Assembly (NCBI GenBank): GCA_947259685.1
Contig: CAMYNC010000085.1
Coordinates: forward strand, 1 to 28,404
Origin: an uncultured Desulfuromonadales bacterium
GTDB taxonomy: Bacteria; Desulfobacterota; Desulfuromonadia; Desulfuromonadales; Geopsychrobacteraceae
Reading direction: 5' to 3'
Length of the DNA: 28,404 nucleotides
The notes beneath the pieces were generated by a model. That model worked only from the letters and a program-made list of their open reading frames with translations, searched no databases and was not told the origin of the DNA. The translations under genes were made by a program, and so were the position numbers. Positions 16,629-24,019 of the stretch are shown here, in pieces. Positions within the stretch are counted from its first letter, which is position 1, and every line of letters begins with the position of its first letter.

Positions 16629-16687
16629 AGGGTTACCTTTCTTGTTTTGATGGTTTGGGTCGCACCTCCATCAAAACCGGTAACCCT
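16629..16687 (-). promoter_or_regulatory. Long hairpin covering the transposase ribosome-binding site
   Basis: On the transcript, AGGGTTACC near 16687 pairs with GGTAACCCT right before the ATG (9 bp), and GTTTTGATGG pairs with CCATCAAAAC inside it (10 bp). The Shine-Dalgarno AAAGG lies at the base of the 3' arm. Such hairpins in IS leaders block translation of read-through transcripts from neighbouring genes; that role is inferred. Confidence 0.65.
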
Positions 16688-16783
16688 CACTTTTTCAAGC
16701 TCGGTGTCCGATCAAGTCTGAACTACTGCACATAATACCGTTTCCTGCTTGACCATCTCCTGTCTCGTCGTTATCTTTCCCGC

Positions 16784-17428
16784 ATGGCCCGTTTATCCTG
16801 ACTCGTCATTTCTGGTTGTCCCCATCACGTCACCCAGCGAGGTGTTCGTTCCATCGACATTTTTTCCAGCGACGAAGACCGCCATGCCTATCTGAATTTC
16901 ATGGCGGAAGAGTCCGAACGTTTCGGATTGTCCTTTCTGGCGTGGTGCCTGATGGACAACCATGTTCATTTGATCGTTGTGCCGGAAAAAGAAACTTCCC
17001 TCGCCCGCGCCGTCGGCGAAGCCCACCGCCGCTACACCCGAATGAAAAATTTCGCAGAAGGGGTGCGGGGCTATTTGTTTCAGGGGCGTTTCGGCTCCTG
17101 CGTGCTCGACGAGTCTCATCTGCTTTCAGCGGCGCGATATATTGAACTGGACCCCCTCAAGGCAGGCCTGATAAAGCAAGCTTGGGACTATCCGTAAGCG
17201 AGCTGTCGATTTCATTGCTGCCAAGCTGAAACTGACCCCCTGGTGCGAGAAAGGACCTTGCCGGGGATGGTTGATGACTGGAGGAGCTTTCTCCATCAAG
17301 AGAATCCAGGGGCACAAGAACGTGTGCTGAAAGGAACGCGAACAGGTCGACCGGTCGGCAGTAACGATTTTGTCTCTCAGCTGGAGGCGATGTCGGGACG
17401 AATTCTGCACCCGGGTTTGCCGGGGTGA
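16784..17428 (+). pseudogene. REP-associated tyrosine (IS200-like, HUH) transposase with two nonsense codons
   Basis: One continuous frame from ATG 16784 encodes a full-length RAYT of about 214 codons, interrupted twice. MARLS is followed by TGA at 16799-16801 (arginine expected), then LVISGCPHHVTQRGVRSIDI. The HUH motif is intact in MDNHVHLIVVP, and the catalytic tyrosine is in AHRRYTRMKNF. After LIKQAWDYP a TAA (17195-17197) stands where the family has tryptophan (WSSA). The same frame then resumes with the C-terminal domain (LPGMVDDWRSFLHQE, GTRTGRPVGSNDFVSQLEAM). The loss seems recent, since the rest of the protein is well conserved. Confidence 0.85.
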
Positions 17429-17539
17429 CCTCGAAAAGAGAAATAGGTATTGTGTCCCCAGAATGGCCTCTACGGACGTTGTTCGTTTCGTCTCAGCATC
17501 GACGACACTGTTAGCTTCTGTGCTGGAGGGGCCTTTATA

Positions 17540-17640
17540 GCGAGCTTTCCAGATCGATAACCTGGCAGTTTTGATCGCGCGGGCTTCAAGTTGGGCTGAT
17601 TTGGCAGATCTGCCGTCTATCAGGTTCAGATTACCTCTAA
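17540..17640 (-). repeat. Dispersed repeat, copy A
   Basis: Read on the minus strand it encodes NLNLIDGRSAKSAQLEA then RAIKTA. A second copy at about 22360-22430, also on the minus strand, encodes LLNLIDRKSVKFAWLEA then HSTKTA. About two thirds to three quarters of the bases match across 65 positions (GAACCTGATAGAC, CTTGAAGC and AAAACTGCCAG shared). Whether it is a decayed coding family or a non-coding repeat is unclear. Confidence 0.6.
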
Positions 17641-17671
17641 AGCAAAACCGGATTACATAACTGATCATAAT

Positions 17672-17714
17672 ACAAGAAAGCCTCAGCCTGTTTATGCAGA
17701 CTGAGGCTTTCTTG
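17672..17714. terminator. Bidirectional terminator hairpin
   Basis: A perfect 15-bp stem, ACAAGAAAGCCTCAG with CTGAGGCTTTCTTGT, plus an inner CTG/CAG. It lies about 75 bases beyond the second stop of the minus-strand gene above it and probably ends that transcript. Confidence 0.7.
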
Positions 17715-17853
17715 TTCAGTATTTGGAACCCTCCCCTCTCCGAAAAGCTTGACAATTCTAGGTATAGAGGAAGGTTGAATCTTTCCTTTAGTTTCGCTTG
17801 GACTTTGGATTTTTAGCCTTACTTTTCTTGGCCTTCTTCTTTTTATCTGTCGT

Positions 17854-18915
17854 CTACTTGTTGCTCTTTGGGTTCAGCGATTTAAGTGGAAAACCAGGCC
17901 GCCGCCCCTGGGGGGTGAGCAATAGTTTCTTTATTTCAGCTAGCTGACCTTGTACCTGAACCAGTAGGGCTTTGACCTCTTGGTCGTGAGTCGCAAGAGC
18001 CGCGTTTATCTTAAGGTCATGCTCGGCAAGAGCCATATTGACGACCTGATCATGTGCAGCTAGCGCGGCCTTTATCTCATCATCATGTTTGTAAACAGTG
18101 TTTTTCATTTCAGTGTCGTGTAGGACTAACATTTCGGCAATATTTTCATCCTCGTCGATGCCGACGGACAGCTTTGTCCATTTAGCCGACACAGTGACTT
18201 CTGCTCCACTGATTAGGGGTGTTGTTGCAAAAGCTCCGGCGGTGAACCAGATACGGTAGGATTTTCCGCGCTGCAGTTTCACCTGAAAGCGTGCCGTTTC
18301 GCCTTTAAGACTAACCTGGGTGGCCCCCATCGCCACATCTGTGAGTCCCTGATCGCCGGAACGGTCCTTTTTGAACAATTCCATGGTTCCGATAGGGAGC
18401 GGTTTGTCAGGATCGGTAATATCTTCAATGCTTAACGTCAGCGACATTTCAGCGTCGTAGCCAAACCCGCCGAGGATTCCACCGAACAAGTCATAGGCGA
18501 CAGAAACCTGAGCATCGACAAAATTATCGGTATTCCCAATATTGTCGATCTTGAAATCGTTGTAGATGGCACTAGATGCGTAGTGCGCAGGGCTTAATGC
18601 ATTGGTGGGGTCCGGCACATAAGCATTGCTATAAGCCGCTGATACACGGTTTTTTTTGAGATTGTAGCTGGTATTTGTATATGGAGGTAGGTTTGCTATC
18701 CAGGGAGGTGTTAAATATCCAAGACAATTCTTAACAGGTACGTCAACCGATGCCGAAGAATAAAGGCATTCTCTTTTGCCATTCTCGGCCTGGCTGAAAA
18801 ATACCATGTTACCTGGAGCCACTGTTTTTACCTCAGCCAGCGCTGGCGAGGTGGCGAGGAAAAAAAATAAAACCCCTAGTGCGAGAACACCTTGTCTCCA
18901 AACATTCTGCTTCAT
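17854..18915 (-). CDS. Secreted protein with hendecad (HD) coiled-coil repeats, C-terminus cut by an amber codon
   Basis: 353 aa. A Sec signal peptide (residues 1-27, cleaved after SPALA) is followed by an uncharacterised domain of about 230 residues, rich in beta-type sequence. From about residue 263 come five consecutive 11-residue repeats built on xxxHDxx[IVM]xxA (LHDTEMKNT, KHDDEIKAA, AHDQVVNMA, EHDLKINAA, THDQEVKAL), then a helix (QGQLAEIKKLLL). This suggests an oligomeric coiled-coil stalk. The TAG stop (17854-17856) is followed in frame by 21 more codons, mostly lysine, to a TAA at 17788-17790. AGGAGG precedes the ATG. I do not recognise the N-terminal domain. Confidence 0.8.
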   Translation of the reverse strand: MKQNVWRQGVLALGVLFFFLATSPALAEVKTVAPGNMVFFSQAENGKRECLYSSASVDVPVKNCLGYLTPPWIANLPPYTNTSYNLKKNRVSAAYSNAYVPDPTNALSPAHYASSAIYNDFKIDNIGNTDNFVDAQVSVAYDLFGGILGGFGYDAEMSLTLSIEDITDPDKPLPIGTMELFKKDRSGDQGLTDVAMGATQVSLKGETARFQVKLQRGKSYRIWFTAGAFATTPLISGAEVTVSAKWTKLSVGIDEDENIAEMLVLHDTEMKNTVYKHDDEIKAALAAHDQVVNMALAEHDLKINAALATHDQEVKALLVQVQGQLAEIKKLLLTPQGRRPGFPLKSLNPKSNK

Positions 18916-19454
18916 ACAAAACCTCCTTTTTCAATTATAGGGTTAATGATGATATGAGCCGACCGATAAGTGATTATGTTTTTCCTGGAATCGTGGCTAA
19001 AGGCTTGAAAGGCGAAAGAAGTTGTTATTTGACAGCTTTCTGTGCATAGCTATTATCCATTCACCTGTGGAGAAAAATTTATGTGATTTCAAGCAATTAT
19101 TGCGCCATCATTAAAAGGCTCACAGTTTCAGTAGGTTATGCTTTTATAAAAAATTACATCGAATATCTGTAAAGAAAGCCAACAGTGGATTTCTTGGGAA
19201 GCCAATTGTCAATTTCTTACATCTAAAGTTTTAAAAGGTGAATCTTGTGGCTGTCGTTCAAGATATTTTAACTAGATAAACTGCATCTAGTATCTGGGGC
19301 ACTCCCCCAATCTTGTCAAAACTTAGTAAACTCAGTTTTGGTAGGATCTTTGCTGTCTGATCAGTCAATTATCAAATATGTAATAATGCTAGCTCGACTG
19401 AGTAGGTCAAATCTCGAATCTTGTTCCAAGATGTTCCCACGTTGCGAACTGTTA
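18916..19454. other. Non-coding AT-rich stretch upstream of the hendecad-repeat gene
   Basis: No open frame of note on either strand. TATAAT at 18935-18940 on the minus strand, just before the AGGAGG of the gene at 18915, could be its -10, but no good -35 is visible. Nothing else is supportable before the RNA-like element at 19455. Confidence 0.4.
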
Positions 19455-19580
19455 CCTAAATCGATCAAACCCAATAATTGATCTCAAAAGTAGTGATTTA
19501 AGGACTTACGCCCAGACATTTGAAGCATAATTTGGCCCTCTTCCCTCGACGTGATTTCGGGTGGTTAGAGGGTCTTTTTG
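19455..19580 (+). ncRNA. Candidate structured RNA, copy 3 of a new family
   Basis: Outer stem CCTAAATC (19455-19462) with GATTTAAGG (19495-19503, one bulge). Inner stem GATCAA with TTGATC (19463-19468, 19478-19483). Then TCAAAAGTAGT, then GCCCAGACA. The terminator hairpin GGCCCTC (19534-19540) pairs with GAGGGTC (19568-19574) and is followed by TTTTT. The same order of elements with different stem sequences occurs at 21231 and 26431. No plus-strand gene follows, so it may be an independent small RNA. Confidence 0.5.
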
Positions 19581-19789
19581 CTTGCTCCTCATTTTGGAGC
19601 AACATATGAGAAGATCCGGCTGAAATACTTCTGCAATTTCGAGCAGGTAGGAAATTGATGAGAGCGGCCTAGCTAAAATTGTTTGGGGTGGGCTTAAAAA
19701 AGTCCGATTCCTTAGGCTTTCCCGATTATCCGTTGTTCAGATCCCCATAGTTTTGATGAAATGTAGTGACATAACTTAAATTTAAACCA

Positions 19790-19828
19790 AAGCGCCCCAA
19801 TCGTTTTCAACGAGCGATTGGGGCGCTT
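19790..19828. terminator. Strong bidirectional terminator
   Basis: A perfect 14-bp GC-rich stem, AAGCGCCCCAATCG with CGATTGGGGCGCTT, and an 11-base loop. It sits 40 bases beyond the stop of the minus-strand gene at 19869 and should end its transcript. Confidence 0.85.
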
Positions 19829-19868
19829 CTATTTGTGAACCAACGAGAATTCAAGCAGGAACTTATCT

Positions 19869-20255
19869 CTACTGTCCGTCCCCCCAGAATTTCCACCATT
19901 TTTTTCGTTGTTGACGCGACTCCTGTCCTTTTTCAGAGCCCTTGGCCAGTTCTTTTTGTTCTTGGAGAGATTTTTTCTCTCTTTGTTTTTCAATCCCTTT
20001 GAGTTTATCGTCCTGTTCCTCGTCTTGCTTTTGAGCTTTTTGTTTAACTTTCGGCTGCTTGCTTTTTTCCTTTTCCTCTTTGAGTTCCCGATCATCGTCG
20101 GAGTCATCTGAATCTTTGTTTTTCATTTCTTCTTTATGCAATTCCTTCTGTTCTTGGGTCGGTTTTCCTTTTCCTGCCCATGATGGTTTGTCAGCAAGGA
20201 CCGGGTTGGAAAAACAGAAAAATAAAAGAGCAATCAGCGCAAACGTCTTTTTCAC
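19869..20255 (-). CDS. Small secreted, highly charged protein with WWKFW tail
   Basis: 128 aa. A signal peptide (residues 1-21, cleaved after VLA) precedes DKPSWAGKGKPTQEQKELHK. Then comes a low-complexity stretch of Lys, Glu, Asp and Gln (about 37-115) predicted to be helical or disordered. It ends with the aromatic motif KKWWKFWGDGQ. The opening and closing motifs recur together in small deltaproteobacterial and gammaproteobacterial hypothetical proteins, as far as I recall. The function is unknown; the aromatic tail could contact membrane or envelope. Start is GTG with AGGAGG ten bases upstream. Confidence 0.75.
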   Translation of the reverse strand: MKKTFALIALLFFCFSNPVLADKPSWAGKGKPTQEQKELHKEEMKNKDSDDSDDDRELKEEKEKSKQPKVKQKAQKQDEEQDDKLKGIEKQREKKSLQEQKELAKGSEKGQESRQQRKKWWKFWGDGQ

Positions 20256-20368
20256 GAAAATAACCTCCTGAATTTATAAGATATTCGTTTTGTTGTGCCT
20301 ACGGGGTTGTTAAAAAATGAATTTAACAAGAAATTCTTCGCTTGGAAATATTAGTTTCAAACTTGTGA

Positions 20369-21064
20369 CTATCGAAGTCCGAGGCGTGACAATAATTTTC
20401 CGAGTTCTCGGTTGAGGGAATGGTCCCGGTGGAGGAATGAAAATACCGGTGGCTTACGCATTTCGAACTTTCGCAATTCCTGCATCAACTGCGGGTGAGG
20501 ACCAAGCTTTATCCCCTTTTTGAACGTCTCTAAGGCTGTTCCCCTCTTATTTCTCAGCAGGTAGATACGTCCCAGATTGTAGTAGTGATCAGCGATTGTC
20601 GGCTCTTCTTTAATGGCCCCTATGCACATATTAATGGCGTTGCTATATTCTTGATTCACTTTTGCACAGCAATAAGCAAGGTGTGAACGAACTTTCGGGG
20701 TACTGTTGAGTTTTTCGGCCTCCTCAAGTAAAAGCATTGCTTCAAGAACATTTTCTTTTTCGAGCAAAGCAATGCCTTTACCGACGAGTTCAAAATATCT
20801 GCTTGATGACTTAGATTCTTCTTCTACTGTTGTTTTTTCTGCTGCTTTTTCAGAGGTACTCAATTGAATATTTTCGAAACAATCTTCTATCGTCTGGTCT
20901 ATGGATCTCGAAACTGTTGATTCAGGTTTCCTGATTGCGTCTGATAGCGGGAGTAGCTCTTCGCAATTAGGGCATTTGCACTGAGTTGCCGTTTGGGGAA
21001 TCTCATTTTCAGAGATAGTCGTATTGAATGCGCATTTTGGGCAGCAAAACTGAATTATTGTCAT
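20369..21064 (-). CDS. Zinc-ribbon and TPR protein
   Basis: 231 aa. The N-terminus is an MJ0042-type zinc ribbon with four cysteines (CPKC at about 8-11, CPNC at about 31-34). An acidic Ser-rich linker follows, then a TPR region from about residue 88, with a clear repeat at about 160-192 (ADHYYNLGRIYLLRNKRGTA). The end, RKPPVFSFLHRDHSLNRELG followed by KLLSRLGLR, is conserved in Geobacter-type TPR proteins, from memory. No signal peptide is present, so it is cytoplasmic and probably a scaffold. The 18-bp palindrome at 21106-21123 lies just upstream. Confidence 0.8.
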   Translation of the reverse strand: MTIIQFCCPKCAFNTTISENEIPQTATQCKCPNCEELLPLSDAIRKPESTVSRSIDQTIEDCFENIQLSTSEKAAEKTTVEEESKSSSRYFELVGKGIALLEKENVLEAMLLLEEAEKLNSTPKVRSHLAYCCAKVNQEYSNAINMCIGAIKEEPTIADHYYNLGRIYLLRNKRGTALETFKKGIKLGPHPQLMQELRKFEMRKPPVFSFLHRDHSLNRELGKLLSRLGLR

Positions 21065-21105
21065 TTGAAAACCTTGAAAACAACATGATTTTTACCAGTT
21101 AAAAT

Positions 21106-21123
21106 CAATATGCTAGCATATTG
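21106..21123. promoter_or_regulatory. 18-bp perfect palindrome, operator candidate
   Basis: CAATATGCTAGCATATTG reads the same on both strands. It lies 42-59 bases upstream of the minus-strand TPR gene, in the expected promoter region. Such a length fits a dimeric regulator site. Confidence 0.5.
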
Positions 21124-21230
21124 GCACTCTTTAACTCAAAGAATTCCTCCGAATCGCCGGGGCAACCCCCTGCGCCCAAACCAGAATGTTATTCTGATGT
21201 GTGTTCTTTTTAGGCGGTCTCATATATCGT

Positions 21231-21355
21231 GACAAAAGTAAGCCCCGGTACCAGCCAGGGCTTCTCTGTTTCAGGATCTCGAAAGTAGTTACTTTTGCCC
21301 CGTTGACAGTGATTTTAGATGCCCCAGATCTTCATCGATCCGGGGCATTATACTT
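21231..21355 (+). ncRNA. Candidate structured RNA, copy 1 of a new family
   Basis: Outer stem CAAAAGTAA (21233-21241) with TTACTTTTG (21289-21297), nine perfect pairs. Inner hairpin GCCCCGG…GGGC at 21242-21261. Then TCTCGAAAGTAGT (21277-21289), then GCCCCGTTGACA. The terminator stem ATGCCCC…GGGGCAT spans 21319-21348 and includes a GATC/GATC inner part. No plus-strand gene follows for more than 1 kb, favouring an independent RNA over a leader. Confidence 0.55.
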
Positions 21356-21434
21356 TCAAATGTCCCGACAATAACCGCCCCATTTAGGGCGAAGGCTGCA
21401 ATCACCCCATAAAAATATTTCTGAGCATAAATTC

Positions 21435-21932
21435 CTATTCCCTGACGTATGTATCGATGTCTGTCTCATGCGGCATCCCCATCCGGCGGGCATACTCCGA
21501 CTCGATAATTTGATAATGGTTGCGGGTCTCTTTCGCCATCTGAGTAAAAACTGTACGAACCCCCGGGTCGATGATCTGCCGGGCAGTATTGAGCAGCGAC
21601 TTCTCCAGCTTTAGTTCTTTTTCCATAGCTATTTCCCGTGCCCGCCGCTCCTTGAAACTGATATCTTCTATCCCGTTCAACTCTTTGAGCACCGCCGCAT
21701 TAAAGGTGCAGGGTTGATTGATGAAATCTTCGAAGGTGCCGAAGTTGTCACCGTTATAATGACGGAAAAAATTATGGGCATGCTCTTCCTTGTCTTTAGC
21801 TAGGCGGTTAAAAACAGATTTAGCGCCTTCGTCAGTTGCCATCTCAGCCGCACGGCGATAGAAACAGATCAGTCCTTTTTCGGTTTCGACAGCAATTTTA
21901 AGAGCTTCTTGATGCTTCATTTCTTGTGGCAT
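21435..21932 (-). CDS. Ferritin-like/rubrerythrin-domain protein
   Basis: 165 aa from ATG 21932, chosen because GGGAGG lies six bases upstream. A four-helix ferritin-like fold is indicated by carboxylate motifs at regular spacing: ETEKGLICFYRRAAE near 15-29, DKEEHAHNFFRHY (ExxH) near 44-56, EKELKLEKSLL, and ETRNHYQIIESEY near 139-151. The rubredoxin-like Cys tail of true rubrerythrins is absent. Such proteins handle iron or peroxide with a di-iron site. It stands alone in the cell's cytoplasm, with no operon partner. Confidence 0.8.
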   Translation of the reverse strand: MPQEMKHQEALKIAVETEKGLICFYRRAAEMATDEGAKSVFNRLAKDKEEHAHNFFRHYNGDNFGTFEDFINQPCTFNAAVLKELNGIEDISFKERRAREIAMEKELKLEKSLLNTARQIIDPGVRTVFTQMAKETRNHYQIIESEYARRMGMPHETDIDTYVRE

Positions 21933-22111
21933 AGGAGCCTCCCTTAGAACGGTGTTATACAAAAAGGCTATCGTCATAAGATAGCCGAGAAGAGCCACTT
22001 GTCAAATGTGTAAGTCGCCCCCGTTTTGTGCTTTCGTTTAGCGGGTCGAGACTTTCTTGTTAGTTGCCCGATAATGTAATCCTGCTTTACCTTCAGGCAT
22101 AATATATATTT

Positions 22112-22140
22112 GGCCTGTGAAAAATCAGGATTTTACTTAT
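22112..22140. repeat. Short dispersed repeat, copy A (GGCCTGTSAAAAATCAG)
   Basis: A 27-29-base sequence that recurs at 26664-26692 with four mismatches and, more loosely, at 26364-26393. All three are in the same orientation in non-coding DNA. Confidence 0.55.
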
Positions 22141-22224
22141 GTGAACGATCTTCAAGGCCTAAATGCCTATTTTCAAAACTTGTGATTTGAATCTCACTTC
22201 TCCATTTTGACACACCAAAATCGA

Positions 22225-22270
22225 CCCTTCCGCTTTGCTGTGATTTCAGCAACTTAGCGGAAGGGCTATT
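22225..22270. terminator. Terminator hairpin with stacked stems
   Basis: CCCTTCCGCT pairs with AGCGGAAGGG and TTGCTG pairs with CAGCAA inside, followed on the plus strand by CTATTTTTG. It also lies at the 3' end of the minus-strand repeat frame that stops at 22266, so it may serve both strands. Confidence 0.7.
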
Positions 22271-22469
22271 TTTGATACGGATTTTTGAGATATTTCAGCA
22301 GGAATAGTTCAATGATTGCAGCCTGTTGGAAGATCGGGTGGGTCGGCCTGCTGGCAGTTTTGGTTGAGTGAGCTTCAAGCCAGGCAAATTTTACCGATTT
22401 CCGGTCTATCAGGTTCAAAAGATTTGAGATTTTCCGGCAATCGGACAACAGCTTCAACCAATCTGCCAC
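22266..22469 (-). repeat. Dispersed repeat, copy B, with 67-codon open frame
   Basis: The minus-strand frame starts MADWLKLLSDCRKISNLLN and includes LIDRKSVKFAWLEAHSTKTA, matching copy A at 17540-17640. It continues to LKYLKNPYQK and stops at 22266, directly before a terminator. The frame may be translated, but there is no Shine-Dalgarno and the repeat could be non-coding. I do not recognise a family. Confidence 0.45.
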
Positions 22470-22649
22470 AACTTGCTGGACAGATTGGTTACTTCATGGA
22501 GCGCACTTATTGGAATCTCATTAAACCAAAACCCTATAACCATAAAGGTAATGTTTCTAGGGAGTTAAGCTTAATTGAATATAATATCTAACGTCCTTGC
22601 CTCCCCTTAAAAAGGTGGTAAATCTTTAGAGGAATAGTCAACAATAACA

Positions 22650-22773
22650 AAATCCCGACAAAGCCAACGCTTCTGTGAAGAGGTGGGCGGAAAGCGGCGG
22701 GTCTTTGTTTGCAAAGATGGCCGAGCTACCGATGGATGTTGATCCTTATGGTGTGCTCGGCCTTTGTTATTTG
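22650..22773 (+). ncRNA. GEMM-I riboswitch (cGAMP/c-di-GMP type) with overlapping terminator
   Basis: The aptamer core GGGCGGAAAGCGGCGGGTCT (22685-22704), a paired CTTTG/CAAAG arm, and GATGGCCGAGCTACCGATGG match the Geobacter cGAMP-responsive GEMM-I RNA as I remember it. CTTC-TGTG-GAAG forms the P2 arm. GGCCGAGC (22719-22726), part of the aptamer, also pairs with GCTCGGCC (22755-22762) before TTTGTTATTT, forming a terminator. Ligand binding would hold GGCCGAGC in the aptamer and let transcription continue, an ON switch. The secreted beta-helix gene follows at 22969. TATAAT at 22580-22585 may be the -10. Confidence 0.85.
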
Positions 22774-22968
22774 CAGGTGATGTCATATATGGAAGGCAAT
22801 GTAATCAGGCACTAGTGCTTTGCAAAGAGAAGGCAAGTCAAGTTGCTAATTTAATAAATTGTTTTTTTCGACTTACCCTCGGCTGGTTGTGGGTTGTCTG
22901 CCAGGTGGACAGGCGCAAAGTGGCCAAAGAGTCTGAATCGACAAGAAACAACAGAAAGGGAGGATTCC

Positions 22969-23856
22969 ATGAAAAAGAATTGGTTATATCTCTTAATCGC
23001 TATGCTTGCTTGGGCCTTATCTGCACAGGCAGCCCCAACACCTGTCTCTAGTTGCAACACGGTTCTTGATGAACGTGGGGCTTACTTCTTAACCACCGAC
23101 TTAACCTGTCCGGAAACAGGTGTAACCATCACAGCTAAGAATGTGCATCTTGACCTTAAGGGACACACCATTGCATTTGATGTTAATGGTGGTGGTCTTT
23201 GGGCAGGTATCCTCATTTTAGCAGACAACGCCAGCATCAACGGCAATGGTGGGACACTGGAGGGATTCAATTATGGAGCTCTAATTGGACTGCCTCCATT
23301 TGGCCCTGATTTAACTGAGCGGTCCGCAAAAAATTGCAAGATACAAGGGGTGAAAGTTACCGATAATACGAATGCGGGGATCGCCGCAGGCTGGGGGTCT
23401 TCAAATAACCACATCATTGGCAACACTGCTATGGGTAATCTAAGAGGGATTCTACTGTTTGAAAAATCGCCAGGCAATTTAATAAAGGACAACATCGCGT
23501 CACAAAACTTCATCGGAATCCTCATCCACGATTCAAATATGAACCAGATTCTGCACAACACGACAAATAATAATGTTGGAGAGACTGATCTGGGCATTAT
23601 TACTGGTTTCGGAATCTCATTGCGAAATGGGGCCAGCCGAAATGTCGTTCAAGGCAACACTGCGAATGACAATGGGCGATGGGGAATCGCATCGACCGGG
23701 AATGAACTCTCACCGTTCCCAACGAACAACAACATTCTGGTCAACACGGCGCAGGGCAATGTTTGGGACCTTGCCGACTACGATTCTACTTGCACCAACA
23801 ATTGGGTAAACAACACGTTTGATCAAGAGATATCGATTGCCTGCATGATTAAGTGA
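22969..23856 (+). CDS. Secreted right-handed beta-helix repeat protein
   Basis: 295 aa from ATG 22969 (GGGAGGA five bases upstream). The signal peptide MKKNWLYLLIAMLAWALSAQ ends in AQA-A. From about residue 45 the sequence has parallel-beta-helix (NosD/PbH1-type) coils rich in Asn and Gly: VTITAKNVHLDLKGHTI, then SSNNHIIGNTAMGNLRGILL, SPGNLIKDNIASQNFIGILI, and NQILHNTTNNNVG. Such proteins bind or modify surface polysaccharide, but no catalytic residues can be named. The upstream GEMM-I riboswitch puts it under cyclic-dinucleotide control, which fits a surface or attachment role. Confidence 0.85.
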   Translation: MKKNWLYLLIAMLAWALSAQAAPTPVSSCNTVLDERGAYFLTTDLTCPETGVTITAKNVHLDLKGHTIAFDVNGGGLWAGILILADNASINGNGGTLEGFNYGALIGLPPFGPDLTERSAKNCKIQGVKVTDNTNAGIAAGWGSSNNHIIGNTAMGNLRGILLFEKSPGNLIKDNIASQNFIGILIHDSNMNQILHNTTNNNVGETDLGIITGFGISLRNGASRNVVQGNTANDNGRWGIASTGNELSPFPTNNNILVNTAQGNVWDLADYDSTCTNNWVNNTFDQEISIACMIK

Positions 23857-23870
23857 TCAGGAATATTAAG

Positions 23871-23900
23871 GGGGATCGGCGTATGTCAGTGCCGATCCCC
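23871..23900. terminator. Hairpin after the beta-helix gene
   Basis: A 10-bp perfect stem, GGGGATCGGC with GCCGATCCCC, and a 10-base loop, 15 bases after the stop. It has no T run, so it may protect the 3' end rather than terminate by itself. Confidence 0.6.
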
Positions 23901-24019
23901 TGTAGCCAAGATGGCCCGGACCGAGCTAATGCAGATGGTTGATAAAGAATTGGTTTCCAGGCAGGGGAAAGCTAATCTTAAATTAAATATAGTGATTTAG
24001 GTGGAAGGCTGCTGCCGAA

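Larger units (their letters stand above)
15531..16730. mobile_element. IS481-family insertion sequence, complete, about 1200 bp
   Basis: Terminal inverted repeats can be aligned by eye. The left end reads TGTAGTAGT at 15531 and then GACTTGATCTGACA. The right end, read on the minus strand from 16730, is TGCAGTAGT, then GACTTGATCGGACA; about 21 of 26 positions match. Both ends begin with TG, as usual for the family. The single transposase gene fills the element on the minus strand. No flanking target duplication was found. A second inverted copy of the end motif (CTGTCAGGTCAAG at 15580-15592) lies just after the transposase stop. Confidence 0.8.

Noticed and set aside
17126..17755. A 209-codon minus-strand open frame
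   Set aside because: It runs across the RAYT C-terminal half, the terminator and the dispersed repeat. Only the repeat part is conserved.
22020..22100. Possible fourth copy of the candidate RNA (CGAGACTTTCTTGTTAGTTG then CCCGATA)
   Set aside because: The CUCGAAAGUAGU strand and the terminator are missing, and the stem is weak.
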